A stretch of DNA of 64,000 nucleotides from Alcanivorax sp. (GCF_017794965.1 NZ_CP051240.1:1798001-1862000); one strand, 5' to 3'; numbered from the stretch's first letter, positions 51,876-60,883 are shown. Made by a program: numbers and translations. Notes: generated by a model not told the origin, from the letters alone.

Positions 51876-52850
51876 TTAACGAATCGGCAGTTCGATATCC
51901 GCAAACAGGGCTTCCCGCTCTTCCCGGTTGCTGGCCTTGATGGCCGCTTCCACCCGGTCATGGGTGAGATGGGGCGCGAAAGCTTGCAGGAAGTCGAACA
52001 TGAAGCCACGCAGGAAGGTGCCCTTGCGGAAACCGATGCGGGTGGTGCTGGACTCAAACAGGTGTCCCGCATCCAGCGCCACCAGTCCCTTGTCTTCCAC
52101 CGGGTCCACTGCCATGTGGGCAATGATCCCCACCCCCATACCCAGCTTCACGTAGGTCTTGATCACATCAGCGTCGGCAGCAGTGAACACCACTTTCGGC
52201 TCCAGCCCCTTGTCGGTGAAGGCATCATCCAGCTTGCTGCGCCCGGTGAACCCGAACACGTAGGTGACAAGAGGGAATTCTGCCAGCGCCTCAAGGGTAA
52301 GGGGCTTCACCTGCGTCAGCGGATGTCCTTCAGGCACGACCACCGTCCGGTTCCAGCGGTAACAGGGCATCATGATCAGGTCCGAGAACAGGTCCAGCGC
52401 CTCGGTGGCAATGGCAAAGTCCACGCTGCCATTGGCTGCCATCTCGGAGATCTGCATGGGTGTGCCCTGATGCATATGCAACGACACATCCGGGAAGCGC
52501 TGGGTGAACTGATTGATCACCGGCGGCAAAGCGTAGCGGGCCTGGGTGTGGGTGGTCGCGATACTCAGCTCGCCACGGGACTCGTCACGGAATTCCTGGG
52601 CAACCCGGCGAATCGACTCTGTCTGCTGCAGAATCTCACCGGCAATGCGCAGGATCGCCTGGCCTGCCGGGGTAATATGAGTGAGGTGTTTTCCACTGCG
52701 GGCGAAGACCTCCACCCCAAGCTCATCTTCAAGCATGCGTATCTGCTTGCTGATACCCGGTTGAGAGGTATAGAGCGCTGCGGCAGTGGCAGACACATTG
52801 AGATCATGACGCGCCACTTCCCAGATGTAGCGTAATTGCTGCAACTTCAT
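51876..52850 (-). CDS. cysB: LysR-type regulator CysB
   Basis: 324 aa, the same length as E. coli CysB. The first 60 residues form the LysR helix-turn-helix (A-A-A-L-Y-T-S-Q-P-G-I-S-K-Q-I-R-M-L-E), and the effector domain has T-T-H-T-Q-A-R-Y-A-L-P as in CysB. It activates sulfate assimilation and cysteine genes with N-acetylserine as inducer. The N-terminal M-K-L-Q-Q-L-R-Y-I-W-E-V is highly characteristic. No cys structural genes are next to it here. Confidence 0.95.
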   Translation of the reverse strand: MKLQQLRYIWEVARHDLNVSATAAALYTSQPGISKQIRMLEDELGVEVFARSGKHLTHITPAGQAILRIAGEILQQTESIRRVAQEFRDESRGELSIATTHTQARYALPPVINQFTQRFPDVSLHMHQGTPMQISEMAANGSVDFAIATEALDLFSDLIMMPCYRWNRTVVVPEGHPLTQVKPLTLEALAEFPLVTYVFGFTGRSKLDDAFTDKGLEPKVVFTAADADVIKTYVKLGMGVGIIAHMAVDPVEDKGLVALDAGHLFESSTTRIGFRKGTFLRGFMFDFLQAFAPHLTHDRVEAAIKASNREEREALFADIELPIR

Positions 52851-52938
52851 CCTTGCCTCCGCACGCTTTACTACTGGTTATAAGAATATAAGTAATTATG
52901 CAGCAAAAGCATACAGACGTAACGCCCTGCTCACAGAA

Positions 52939-53856
52939 TTACCCGTTTTCGCCCGAAGCGAGGTTCGAAATGCCATGGGGAACATGCCCCGCCGCCACAT
53001 GCTCGGCGGCGGACTCGCAATGGCCCTGTTGATCATCAAAGAACATGTCTGCCCCGAACGCTCTCAGGAAATCGCCCTTGGGGAGTCCACCCAGAAACAG
53101 GCTTTCATCCAGACGGATATCCCATTCCCGCAGGGTGCGCACTACTCGCTCGTGGGCCGGGGCACTGCGAGCCGTTACCAGTGCGGTGCGAATGGGACAC
53201 TGGTCATGGGGAAAACTGTTCTGCAGCTGGTGCAGCGCAGCCAGGAAAGGTTTGAACGGCCCTCCATCCATGGGAGTCCGCGCAGACCGTTTCTCGTTCT
53301 CGGTAAACGCCGCCAGCCCATCGCTCTGGAATATCTGCTCGGACTCATCAGAGAACAGCACCGCATCGCCATCGAACGCCACCCGCAGGATGCCATCCTC
53401 TCCCTGACACTGGCCACCGGAAAGGATGGTGGCGGCGGCATACCCGGCTTCCAGCACCTGCCTCACATCGTCAGGGTCAGTGGAAAGAAACAGATGGGCA
53501 CCGAAAGCCGACACGTAACGGTGGGGGCTCTCCCCACCGGCGAAGGCCGCCCGGGTAATAGGCAGCCCGTAATGCTCGATGGAGTTGAAAACCCTTAACC
53601 CGGTATCGGAGCTGTTCCGGGACAGCAGGATCACTTCCACCCTGCCCTCCCCCTCCGCCAGATCATTAATGGCCAGCAGCTTCCTGGCCAACGGAAAAGC
53701 ATCACCGGGCTTGAGTACATCTTCCTCATGCTCGATCTGATACTCCTGAAACGCATCCAGTCCCTGCTCCAGGTACACCTTGTGACTGTCGGAAAGATCG
53801 AACAACGCACGGGAGCTGATAGCCACCACCAGTTTCCCGTCAAACGACACAGGCAT
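52939..53856 (-). CDS. Cytosolic 5'-nucleotidase
   Basis: 305 aa, 5'-nucleotidase family of the cN-I type. It would hydrolyse nucleoside monophosphates in the cytoplasm. V-A-I-S-S-R-A-L-F-D near the start replaces the usual D-x-D motif of HAD enzymes; V-I-L-L-S-R-N-S and the late G-L-P-K-G-D-F-L-R-A-F-G-A-D-M-F-F-D-D are conserved blocks of this family. It stands alone between cysB and the AlgP-like gene, both far enough away to have separate promoters. Confidence 0.85.
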   Translation of the reverse strand: MPVSFDGKLVVAISSRALFDLSDSHKVYLEQGLDAFQEYQIEHEEDVLKPGDAFPLARKLLAINDLAEGEGRVEVILLSRNSSDTGLRVFNSIEHYGLPITRAAFAGGESPHRYVSAFGAHLFLSTDPDDVRQVLEAGYAAATILSGGQCQGEDGILRVAFDGDAVLFSDESEQIFQSDGLAAFTENEKRSARTPMDGGPFKPFLAALHQLQNSFPHDQCPIRTALVTARSAPAHERVVRTLREWDIRLDESLFLGGLPKGDFLRAFGADMFFDDQQGHCESAAEHVAAGHVPHGISNLASGENG

Positions 53857-54121
53857 GATTCATCTCTTTCGTTGCGATAGCGGCCAGTATCCTGCCGCTG
53901 GATCGAAAGCGCAATGCGATCCATCACAGTGCCGTTCGCCGTGGAAGTTCTGCCAATCACGACTCTTCTTCATGGAAGATCCATCAAAATGGCTACTTCT
54001 GTCCGACACAATTTGATCAATGGTTGTTCAGTTCATATATGTGGCATAGAGTTGTTCAAGCGCTGTTCGCAGCGTCACGCCAAGCTGTTTCATACCATCC
54101 GAAGGGGAAAGGGAGTCGTCC

Positions 54122-54721
54122 ATGGCTGCTAACAAGGTAAAAGATACCGTTGAGGAACTTCAGGCGCAGATCCGCAAGTTGGCCGAGCGCTTTGACAAAG
54201 AACGTGAGAAGCAAATCGGCCAGCTGGAAAAACAGCTGGATAAAGCGCGTGAGCGTCTCAACAAGGAAATGGAACGTCGTCGCGAATACCTGACCAAGCT
54301 GGAGAAGCTGCAGGCGGAATACCGCGAAAAAGCGACTGCTACCGTCAAGCGTCAGCTTGATCGTGCCCGCAAGGCTGCTGACGATGCCCGCTCTCAGGTG
54401 GACGACTCTCAGGCGCGCAAGCGTATCCTCGAGACCGAGGTAAAGGTACTGAAAGCGACAGCCAAGCAGGCCCACAGCCTGGCACGAGTCATTGGTCAGT
54501 ATGAAAAAGACCTGGAGAAGCGCGCCAAGGAAATCGAGAAAAAGGTAGCACCGAAGAAGGCCGCTACCCGCAAGGCACCGGCCAAGAAGAAAGCCGCTGC
54601 CAAGAAAGCGCCCGCCAAGAAAAAGGCGGCCGCCAAGAAAGCCCCTGCCAAGAAGAAGGCCGCTGCGAAGAAAAAAGCAGCCGCCAAGAAGGCGCCGCCA
54701 GCACCGAAAGCTGATAGCTAA
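54122..54721 (+). CDS. AlgP/histone H1-like Lys/Ala-rich protein
   Basis: 199 aa. Residues 1-140 form a highly charged coiled coil (E-E-L-Q-A-Q-I-R-K-L, E-K-Q-L-D-K-A-R-E-R-L); residues 145-195 are repeats of the A-A-A-K-K-A-P-A-K-K-K type, like the tail of AlgP (AlgR3) and eukaryotic H1. A nucleoid-associated, DNA-binding role is likely from composition. The repeat region may vary in length by slippage. A strong terminator follows. Confidence 0.8.
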   Translation: MAANKVKDTVEELQAQIRKLAERFDKEREKQIGQLEKQLDKARERLNKEMERRREYLTKLEKLQAEYREKATATVKRQLDRARKAADDARSQVDDSQARKRILETEVKVLKATAKQAHSLARVIGQYEKDLEKRAKEIEKKVAPKKAATRKAPAKKKAAAKKAPAKKKAAAKKAPAKKKAAAKKKAAAKKAPPAPKADS

Positions 54722-54745
54722 GACTCTCTACTGAGTCCGAGCCAC

Positions 54746-54779
54746 AAAAAAGCCCCAACCTTTCGGTCGGGGCTTTTTT
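54746..54779 (+). terminator. Rho-independent terminator
   Basis: AAAAAAGCCCCAACC, short loop, GGTCGGGGCTTTTTT after the AlgP-like gene. Confidence 0.85.
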
Positions 54780-55012
54780 GTGGGCCGCGCAATTGCGGGA
54801 AGTTGCTCCTACCGCGGTCTTCCCGTAGGAGCGTCGCTCGCGGCGCGATTCCAGCGGTTTACTCCGCCCAGGGGCGGAATCGGTGTCTGGTGGGAGATTC
54901 AGCTTGCTGAACGAAGATTCTGGCAACAGCTCCCGATCCGAGGTTTCAGCGATCCTTGTGGCGAAAACGTTTTTGATCTTGCTCTCAAATCGCGCCGCCA
55001 GCGACGCTCCTA
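54780..55012. repeat. REP/B-related palindromes
   Basis: GTAGGAGCGTCGCTCGCGGC near 54825 and its inverted counterpart GCCAGCGACGCTCCTAC near 54990. The gap 54722-55144 has no gene. Confidence 0.55.
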
Positions 55013-55116
55013 CGGAAAGGTGGGGCCTTCCCGGAAATCCGCGATGAACCTTTGTTGTGGGCCGCGCTGCGGCTGCTTCACGCTTCACGCAAAACCCAGC
55101 ACAAATCAATCTGGAG

Positions 55117-55141
55117 CGTCAGGCATCAAGCGTCCTGCATG
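55117..55141. repeat. Heptamer array C at PilZ 3' end
   Basis: GCGTCAG, GCATCAA, GCGTCCT, GCATGTA, starting 3 bases beyond the stop codon of the PilZ gene. Confidence 0.65.
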
Positions 55142-55144
55142 TAT

Positions 55145-55531
55145 TCATGCCTGATTCGGCAGCAGATCTTCCATGCCAGCCAGGTAGCGGATCTGATGTT
55201 GATCAGACTCTCCCGCCAGCTCCTTGAGCGTTTGGTAGGTACGCAGCCCCATTCGGTAGGCCTGCCCGGCTCGCTGACAGCTGACCACTTCCGCTTCCAC
55301 CTGGCGAAGAATCATGGCCGGGGAATAGAGATCTACCTTGACCAGGGTGCCCGGCGAAAGGCGCACCGGGGAAGTCACCCCAATACCGTATCGGTTGTAA
55401 TCCAGCGCCTTGGCACGCGTTACAAAGCGCCAGCCGCCAAATAGCCGATGGCGAAAAAGGTCTACGCGCATCTGTGTACTGATGCGGGCCAGTTTGCGCC
55501 GATTGGCGCCACGGTTTTCTCTGCTATCCAT
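55145..55531 (-). CDS. PilZ-domain protein
   Basis: 128 aa, one PilZ domain. N-R-R-K-L-A-R (R-x-x-x-R type) near residue 10 and D-Y-N-R-Y-G near residue 44, in the place of the D/N-x-S-x-x-G motif. The Ser of that motif is Asn here, so cyclic di-GMP binding is probable but not certain. G-Q-A-Y-R-M-G-L in the second half is typical. No partner domain is fused; it may adjust motility or surface functions in trans. Confidence 0.8.
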   Translation of the reverse strand: MDSRENRGANRRKLARISTQMRVDLFRHRLFGGWRFVTRAKALDYNRYGIGVTSPVRLSPGTLVKVDLYSPAMILRQVEAEVVSCQRAGQAYRMGLRTYQTLKELAGESDQHQIRYLAGMEDLLPNQA

Positions 55532-55741
55532 GGGGGTACCCGTCTTGATTTTCTTACCTGCTGTGCGCCTTCCTGGCGCGGGTTCAGATCAGCACAATCG
55601 TGCCGCACTTTAAGCCTGGTTACAAATGTTAACACGCAGCAACAATGTGGCGACCACTTCAAACCGCCTGCCTTTTCGCTGTTCCGTCATGATCAGCATG
55701 GTATGATTTGGGCACTTTCTCAGGATCAGGATCACAGGGAC

Positions 55742-56530
55742 GTGACAGTCACCCTCCGATACGGGTTTCAGCCTGCCATGCTCGGCCTGTTGCTGCTGCT
55801 CGGCACAACAAGCGACGGCGATGACACGGTAACTCCCTCCACGCCCCCCCTGTTCCCCCAGGCTCTGCCACAGGTAGAAGCGTCCTATCGTGTGACCGTG
55901 AATGGCATTCCGCTTGGGCTCAACGCCACGATCAGACTCACCCGGGACACCGGCCATTACCTGCTGCACTTCAAGGCAGAAAACAAGCTGTTTCGCCATG
56001 AAGAGGTTGCCCGATTCGATTGGGACAACTGCACAGCTGTACCCCATCATTACCGACATGAAAGCGCCGGATTCGGGATCAGCCGCGGCGGGGAAATTGC
56101 GTTTGACTGGGATAGCGGTACGGCCAGAGGCAGCAAGGCAGAATATCCCCTGGCCGCAGATGCCCTGGATGCGCTCAGTGTGGCCATGGTGGCACGGTGT
56201 AACATGGCCCAGGCCGATTCCGCCTTTACCTATTCGGTGGCCGAACCCGATGGCATGGATCAGTACCACTACCAGGCGCTGGACAGTGAAGTGATCAAGA
56301 CCCCGGCGGGAGAATGGCAGGCATCTGGATTGGAAAGGGACTACGAAGAGCGTGGTCGAAAATCCCGGTTCTGGGCCGCCCCTGAGCTGGATTATTTCAT
56401 GATCCGCATGGATCACCAGGAAAATCCGTTTATTCGTGGGCGAATAGAATTGACGGATTTCCGTTATCTGGAAGCCGAAGAAAGTCCCAGCCCGGAACGC
56501 CAGGCCGGCAGCACCGTTTCCAGCCGCTGA
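55742..56530 (+). CDS. DUF3108 periplasmic protein
   Basis: 262 aa. Short signal-like hydrophobic segment (A-M-L-G-L-L-L-L-L-G), then a beta-sandwich DUF3108 domain: Y-R-V-T-V-N-G-I-P-L-G, F-R-H-E-E-V-A-R-F-D-W-D, Y-P-L-A-A-D-A-L-D-A-L-S. I use GTG 55742 because a TATGAT -10-like box (55702-55707) lies where a longer start would be; ATG 55703 and ATG 55778 are alternatives. The last 67 bases overlap the convergent DUF2489 gene. Function unknown. Confidence 0.78.
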   Translation: MTVTLRYGFQPAMLGLLLLLGTTSDGDDTVTPSTPPLFPQALPQVEASYRVTVNGIPLGLNATIRLTRDTGHYLLHFKAENKLFRHEEVARFDWDNCTAVPHHYRHESAGFGISRGGEIAFDWDSGTARGSKAEYPLAADALDALSVAMVARCNMAQADSAFTYSVAEPDGMDQYHYQALDSEVIKTPAGEWQASGLERDYEERGRKSRFWAAPELDYFMIRMDHQENPFIRGRIELTDFRYLEAEESPSPERQAGSTVSSR

Positions 56531-56937
56531 GCACAGGCGTCAAGACGTTCCTCGTAATCCTTTTCCAGCTGCCAGCGGTAACTGTCCTGCTGGTGCCGCC
56601 TGCGGGGGGTCAACCCCTTGCGGGCCTCACCACGATCAAACTGCTGACAGGTCTCGGCGAACTGGTGTAAATCTGACAGGTCCACTTTCGGTGTGATCGT
56701 CTCCGGCAAGGTATCCAGCAGCGCACTGATCCGAATGGCGGCCTCACTCAGCTCCACCTGTTTCTGTGCTACGGCCATGCATAGCACTTCCAGGCTGTCC
56801 AACACCGCACCCTGCTGCTTGATGGTTTCCCTTCGCTGCTGCCGTGCCAACCAGAGCCGCCACAACAACAAGCCCAACACGGTGCCGATTACCAGCCCGA
56901 TCAGGGCAGCCAGGAGGATTTGCCAAGCGAGACTCAT
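56464..56937 (-). CDS. DUF2489 membrane-anchored protein
   Basis: 157 aa. One N-terminal transmembrane helix (residues 5-28), then a cytoplasmic helical domain of the DUF2489 type (V-L-C-M-A-V-A-Q-K-Q-V-E-L-S-E-A-A-I-R-I-S-A-L-L-D). ATG 56937 was chosen because the longer frame runs back through the inverted-repeat element copy 3, whose end lies 33 bases upstream of the start. It overlaps the convergent DUF3108 gene by 67 bases. Function unknown. Confidence 0.78.
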   Translation of the reverse strand: MSLAWQILLAALIGLVIGTVLGLLLWRLWLARQQRRETIKQQGAVLDSLEVLCMAVAQKQVELSEAAIRISALLDTLPETITPKVDLSDLHQFAETCQQFDRGEARKGLTPRRRHQQDSYRWQLEKDYEERLDACAQRLETVLPAWRSGLGLSSASR

Positions 56938-56970
56938 GTGGACTCCATTGCAAGAGAATGAGCAAAACCT

Positions 56971-57236
56971 GGGAGCCTCTGAATAACTCCTTGCGTGCTC
57001 AGCGTGGCCTGGAGTGTGCAGCTGTTGTGTCTTGTCTCGATGGTCAGGGTGGTTCCCTTTCCGAGAGGCAAGGCGCAGCAGATGGGCACTCCAGGCCGCG
57101 CCCTTTGGGTCTTCCAGGCTGGCCCACACTCGTTGTTGCGCTTTTTCGACAGGCAACCAGCATGCCTTCAAAAGCGCGCCTAGATTGAAAACCAGCCTGA
57201 AAGACTGAGCATGCAAGGAGTTATTCAGAGGCTCCC
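56971..57236. mobile_element. MITE-like element, copy 3
   Basis: 266 bp with the best-preserved ends: GGGAGCCTCTGAATAACTCC at 56971 and its inverted match ending at 57236. It lies between the divergent DUF2489 and PGPGW genes, where it may have displaced their promoters. No transposase. Confidence 0.88.
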
Positions 57237-57307
57237 TAGAATTGAAAATACCGGGTCAGGGTACCATTGTAGCCGTCAGCCCTGATCTCTTCATCCTGGA
57301 GCCTGCA

Positions 57308-57778
57308 TTGACCCCTTCATTAACGGATTGGCTATCTCCTCTTGCTGACCAACTCGAACCGTGGCTACCTGCCCTGACGGCTTTCGGGGTCATCATGGCG
57401 GTGGCCTCAATGATTGCCATCCCGGTGTTGATCGCCCGTATGCCCAGCGACTACTTCACGGCGTCGTATCAACCCCTTACCCACCGTCATCCACTCGGGT
57501 GGGTATTGTGGTGCTTTCGCAACCTGATAGCGCTGGTTCTGCTGGTGGCCGGCATCATCATGCTGGTGCTGCCCGGACAGGGCTTGCTGACTATCCTGAT
57601 AGCCATCATGACCAGCACATTTCCGGGGAAATACCGCCTGGAACGCGCTATCATGCGCCGCCCGGGCGTCTACCGCGCCGCCAACTGGATTCGCCGCAAA
57701 TACCAAAGGCCGCCGCTGGAACATCCGGATAATGGCTTCTCTGAACATCGCGCCGAGGACCCCAACCATGGTGATTAA
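57308..57778 (+). CDS. PGPGW-type membrane protein
   Basis: 156 aa. Two to three hydrophobic segments (about residues 20-42 and 70-100) with V-L-P-G-Q-G-L-L-T-I, a variant of the PGPGW motif. TTG 57308 has GGAG 6 bases upstream; the frame begins at 57242, only 5 bases after the inverted-repeat element. Its stop lies inside the start of mtnA (11-base overlap), so it is co-transcribed with methionine salvage. Its link to that pathway is unknown. Confidence 0.75.
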   Translation: MTPSLTDWLSPLADQLEPWLPALTAFGVIMAVASMIAIPVLIARMPSDYFTASYQPLTHRHPLGWVLWCFRNLIALVLLVAGIIMLVLPGQGLLTILIAIMTSTFPGKYRLERAIMRRPGVYRAANWIRRKYQRPPLEHPDNGFSEHRAEDPNHGD

Positions 57779-58799
57779 CAGCGCCGCTATTCGCTGGCAC
57801 GGAGATTTTCTCGAATTGCTGGATCAACGGGTGCTGCCCACGGAAACCGTATGGTTGCCAATCCGTAATAGTGACGAGGCCGCCGCAGCAATCCGGGACA
57901 TGGTGGTCCGGGGTGCGCCAGCCATCGGCATCACCGCGGCCTATGGCCTGGCTCTGGAAGCAGGCCGACAGGCAGAAGATGCCAGCATGGAAAATCTGGC
58001 TGACGCTATCGACACCTTGGCTGCCAGTCGCCCTACCGCAGTGAACCTGTTCTGGGCACTGAAGCGGTTGCAGGCCACAGGTGACGCCCTGCGTGGCAGC
58101 GCATTAGTCGATGCCCTCACCCAGGATGCCGAAGCAATTCATCAGGAAGACATTGCTGCCAACCATGCACTGGGAGCCTTTGGCGCCGCCCTGCTCCCTG
58201 ATAACGCTACGGTTTATACCCACTGCAATACCGGTGCACTGGCCACTGGAGGCCACGGCACGGCGTTGGGCATCATCCGGACCGCGTGGGAACAACAGCG
58301 TCTGAAAGGTGTATATGCCGGCGAGACCCGACCCTGGCTGCAAGGCAGTCGTCTGACCAGTTGGGAGCTGGCCAACGATGGCATCCCCGTGACCCTGGTG
58401 GCCGACAGCACAGCCGGGCAATTGATGGCACAGGGCAAGATTCAGGCTGTGGTTGTCGGCGCTGACCGCATTACTGCAAATGGCGATACCGCCAACAAGA
58501 TCGGCACCTACAATCTGGCCGTGCTGGCACAATATCACCGCATTCCCTTTATCGTCGCCGCCCCGGTTTCCACCCTGGATCCGGCCCTGGCAGACGGCTC
58601 CCACATCATTATCGAGGAGCGCCACGCGGACGAAGTGCGCCACGTACAGGGCAAACCCGTTGCTCCCAGCCAGGTCGCCGTATATAACCCGGCTTTTGAC
58701 GTCACCCCTGCCGGGCTAATCACGGCTATCGTCACAGAGAGAGGCGTGATCGACAGGCCAAACACTGACAAAGTACTGGCTCACCTGCACAAGCCGTGA
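57768..58799 (+). CDS. mtnA: S-methyl-5-thioribose-1-phosphate isomerase
   Basis: 343 aa. It converts methylthioribose-1-P to methylthioribulose-1-P in methionine salvage. Signatures: V-R-G-A-P-A-I-G-I-T-A-A-Y-G, the catalytic Cys in T-H-C-N-T-G-A-L-A-T, E-T-R-P-W-L-Q-G and G-A-D-R-I-T-A-N-G-D with the catalytic Asp. ATG 57768 was preferred over 57732 by family length and by the overlap with the previous gene. First of mtnA-B-D-C. Confidence 0.94.
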   Translation: MVINSAAIRWHGDFLELLDQRVLPTETVWLPIRNSDEAAAAIRDMVVRGAPAIGITAAYGLALEAGRQAEDASMENLADAIDTLAASRPTAVNLFWALKRLQATGDALRGSALVDALTQDAEAIHQEDIAANHALGAFGAALLPDNATVYTHCNTGALATGGHGTALGIIRTAWEQQRLKGVYAGETRPWLQGSRLTSWELANDGIPVTLVADSTAGQLMAQGKIQAVVVGADRITANGDTANKIGTYNLAVLAQYHRIPFIVAAPVSTLDPALADGSHIIIEERHADEVRHVQGKPVAPSQVAVYNPAFDVTPAGLITAIVTERGVIDRPNTDKVLAHLHKP

Positions 58800-58812
58800 T
58801 GCGGAGACATCC

Positions 58813-59448
58813 ATGACAGAACGCCCCTATTCCACCGCCGACTTTCGCGAGGCCAGCCGTGCCCTGGCAGCCATTGGCCAGCGCATATATGGCAATGGCT
58901 GGTCCCCGGCCACCAGCAGCAACTATTCGGTACGACTGAACGACCAGTACGCCGCGGTCACCCAGTCCGGCAAGGACAAGGGCCTGCTGCGCGAAACCGA
59001 CATCATGGCCGTGGACATGCAGGGCCTGCCGGCCAGCAGCGGTAAACCCTCCGCCGAAACCCTGCTGCATACCCAGCTGTATCGTCGCTACCCTGATGTG
59101 GGCGCCGTGCTGCACACCCATAGTCATGCCAGTACCGTGCTGACCCTGCACTGGCCGGCCAATAGCCTTTCACTGGAAGGTTATGAGCTTCTCAAGGCGC
59201 TGGATGGCTACACCACCCATGAAAGCCGACTGGTGATCCCGGTGTTCGACAACACCCAGGATATCGCTGCACTGGCCGAACAAGTGGATGCGGCCATGGC
59301 ACAGGGTGATGCCAGCCACGCCTATTTGATCCGTGGACATGGCCTGTACACCTGGGCGGAAGATCTGCCAACCTGCTACCGACAACTTGAAGCGCTGGAA
59401 GTCCTGCTCGCCATCGAGCTGGACCGCCGGCGACTGAGTGGAGTCTAA
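58813..59448 (+). CDS. mtnB: Methylthioribulose-1-phosphate dehydratase
   Basis: 211 aa, class II aldolase fold. Zinc ligands His101 and His103 in L-H-T-H-S-H, the third in I-R-G-H-G-L; the T-Q-S-G-K-D-K-G and E-T-L-L-H segments are typical. It makes diketomethylthiopentyl-1-phosphate. GGAG before ATG 58813; 13 bases after mtnA. Confidence 0.93.
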   Translation: MTERPYSTADFREASRALAAIGQRIYGNGWSPATSSNYSVRLNDQYAAVTQSGKDKGLLRETDIMAVDMQGLPASSGKPSAETLLHTQLYRRYPDVGAVLHTHSHASTVLTLHWPANSLSLEGYELLKALDGYTTHESRLVIPVFDNTQDIAALAEQVDAAMAQGDASHAYLIRGHGLYTWAEDLPTCYRQLEALEVLLAIELDRRRLSGV

Positions 59449-59449
59449 G

Positions 59450-59992
59450 ATGAGTGAATTGAAAGTCTTCGCAGAAGGCGCCCCCGATAGCCCCGTGCAG
59501 CAATTGACGGACAAATCCGCCATGGCCAGGGTGCTGGCTGGTGCCGGTGTTCGCTATGAGCAGTGGGAGGCCTCCGCTCCACTTTCCGAGCATCCCTCCC
59601 AGGAAGAGGTCATCGCCGCCTATCAGCCCGATATTGATCGTCTTATGGAAACGGAGGGCTACCAGACCGTGGACGTGGTGAGCATGGTGCCTGACCACCC
59701 GGAAAAAGCGGCTTTCCGTCAAAAGTTCCTGGATGAGCACCGTCACAGTGAAGATGAAGTGCGCTTCTTTGTGGAAGGACAAGGCCTGTTCACCCTGCAT
59801 ATTGATGACAAGGTCTATGAAGTGCTGTGCACCAAGGGCGACCTGATCAGCGTGCCGGCCAATACTCCGCACTGGTTCGACATGGGCTCACAGCCCCGCT
59901 TTGTGGCCATTCGCCTGTTCAACAATACCGAAGGCTGGGTGGCCAACTTTACCGGCAGTGATATCGCCAGCCGATTCTCGCGCCTGGACTAA
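59450..59992 (+). CDS. mtnD: Acireductone dioxygenase
   Basis: 180 aa cupin. Metal ligands His97, His99, Glu103 and His141 match the Klebsiella enzyme pattern offset by one. With Fe it yields the methionine precursor 2-keto-4-methylthiobutyrate; with Ni it makes a dead-end product. ATG 59450 lies 1 base after the mtnB stop, with GGAG just before it; the frame from 59438 is not needed. A heptamer array follows. Confidence 0.94.
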   Translation: MSELKVFAEGAPDSPVQQLTDKSAMARVLAGAGVRYEQWEASAPLSEHPSQEEVIAAYQPDIDRLMETEGYQTVDVVSMVPDHPEKAAFRQKFLDEHRHSEDEVRFFVEGQGLFTLHIDDKVYEVLCTKGDLISVPANTPHWFDMGSQPRFVAIRLFNNTEGWVANFTGSDIASRFSRLD

Positions 59993-60040
59993 CCCAGTCG
60001 CCGCAGGAGCCTGCCAGCAGGCGATGGATAAGCAAGAGCG

Positions 60041-60152
60041 AGTTACGAGTTACGAGTTACGAGTTACGAGTTACGAAGATCAAAACCCGCCAAAACCTGA
60101 AGGAAAAGTGGTTCAGGGTTTTCGCTACTCGAAACTCGCACCTCGCTTCTTG
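60041..60152. repeat. Heptamer array E, inverted pair between mtnD and mtnC
   Basis: AGTTACG five times in a row (60041-60075), then an AAGATCAAAA core, then the opposite orientation units CTACTCG, AAACTCG, CACCTCG, CTTCTTG (60125-60152). It separates mtnC from mtnABD. Confidence 0.8.
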
Positions 60153-60199
60153 CATTCAAGAGCCTCACAACCCACCTAACCGCAATCACGGATAGCACC

Positions 60200-60883
60200 A
60201 TGATCAAGGCCATCGTCACCGATATCGAAGGCACCACCAGCAGCATTTCCTTTGTGAAAGAAGTGCTGTTCCCCTATGCCGCCAAGGCGTTCCCCGCCTT
60301 TCTGCAAGCGAATTGGGACGATGACAGTGTGTCCGCCCAGATTGCCGCCGCGGAAGCGGAATACGGACAACCACTACCGACAGCAGATGCCGCCAATGCG
60401 GTCTTCCAGCAGTGGATTGCAGAAGACCGCAAGGCCACGCCCCTGAAGGCCCTGCAAGGGATGATATGGAAACAGGGCTACCAGAACGGCGACTACACCG
60501 CCCACCTCTACCCGGACACGGCCAGCGCCCTGAATCAGTGGAAACAACAGGGGCTGGCTCTTTACGTCTACTCCTCAGGCTCCATTGCCGCCCAGAAACT
60601 GTTCTTCGGCTACAGCGATGCAGGCGATCTGACCCACCTGTTCAGCGGGTACTTTGACACCACCTCCGGGCACAAGCAGGAGACACAGAGCTATCGCAAC
60701 ATTCAGACTGCCATCGGACTGCCTGCAGAGCAGCTGCTGTTCCTGTCGGATATAGAAGCCGAGCTGGATGCCGCACGGCAAGCAGGCTTCAAGACCATCC
60801 GCCTGGACCGGGAAGGCAGCCAGGGAGAGAGCAAGCACAAGGTCGTCACCAGCTTCAACGAGATTGATCTCACCAACCTGTGA
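60200..60883 (+). CDS. mtnC: Enolase-phosphatase E1
   Basis: 227 aa HAD-superfamily enzyme with both enolase and phosphatase steps of methionine salvage. Motif I is T-D-I-E-G-T-T-S-S (Asp8, Glu10), motif II Y-S-S-G-S, motif IV L-S-D-I-E-A-E-L-D-A-A. The Mtn order mtnA-B-D-C on one strand gives a complete chain from methylthioribose-1-P to the ketoacid; mtnN and mtnK/P functions must lie elsewhere. Confidence 0.94.
   Translation: MIKAIVTDIEGTTSSISFVKEVLFPYAAKAFPAFLQANWDDDSVSAQIAAAEAEYGQPLPTADAANAVFQQWIAEDRKATPLKALQGMIWKQGYQNGDYTAHLYPDTASALNQWKQQGLALYVYSSGSIAAQKLFFGYSDAGDLTHLFSGYFDTTSGHKQETQSYRNIQTAIGLPAEQLLFLSDIEAELDAARQAGFKTIRLDREGSQGESKHKVVTSFNEIDLTNL

Noticed and set aside
56938..57216. 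Longer DUF2489 protein starting at 57216
   Set aside because: The extra N-terminal residues come from the inverted-repeat element; ATG 56937 begins the transmembrane helix expected for the family.
57242..60883. SAM or other riboswitch before the mtn genes
   Set aside because: The genes are preceded by the inverted-repeat element and a short leader; I saw no conserved riboswitch core.
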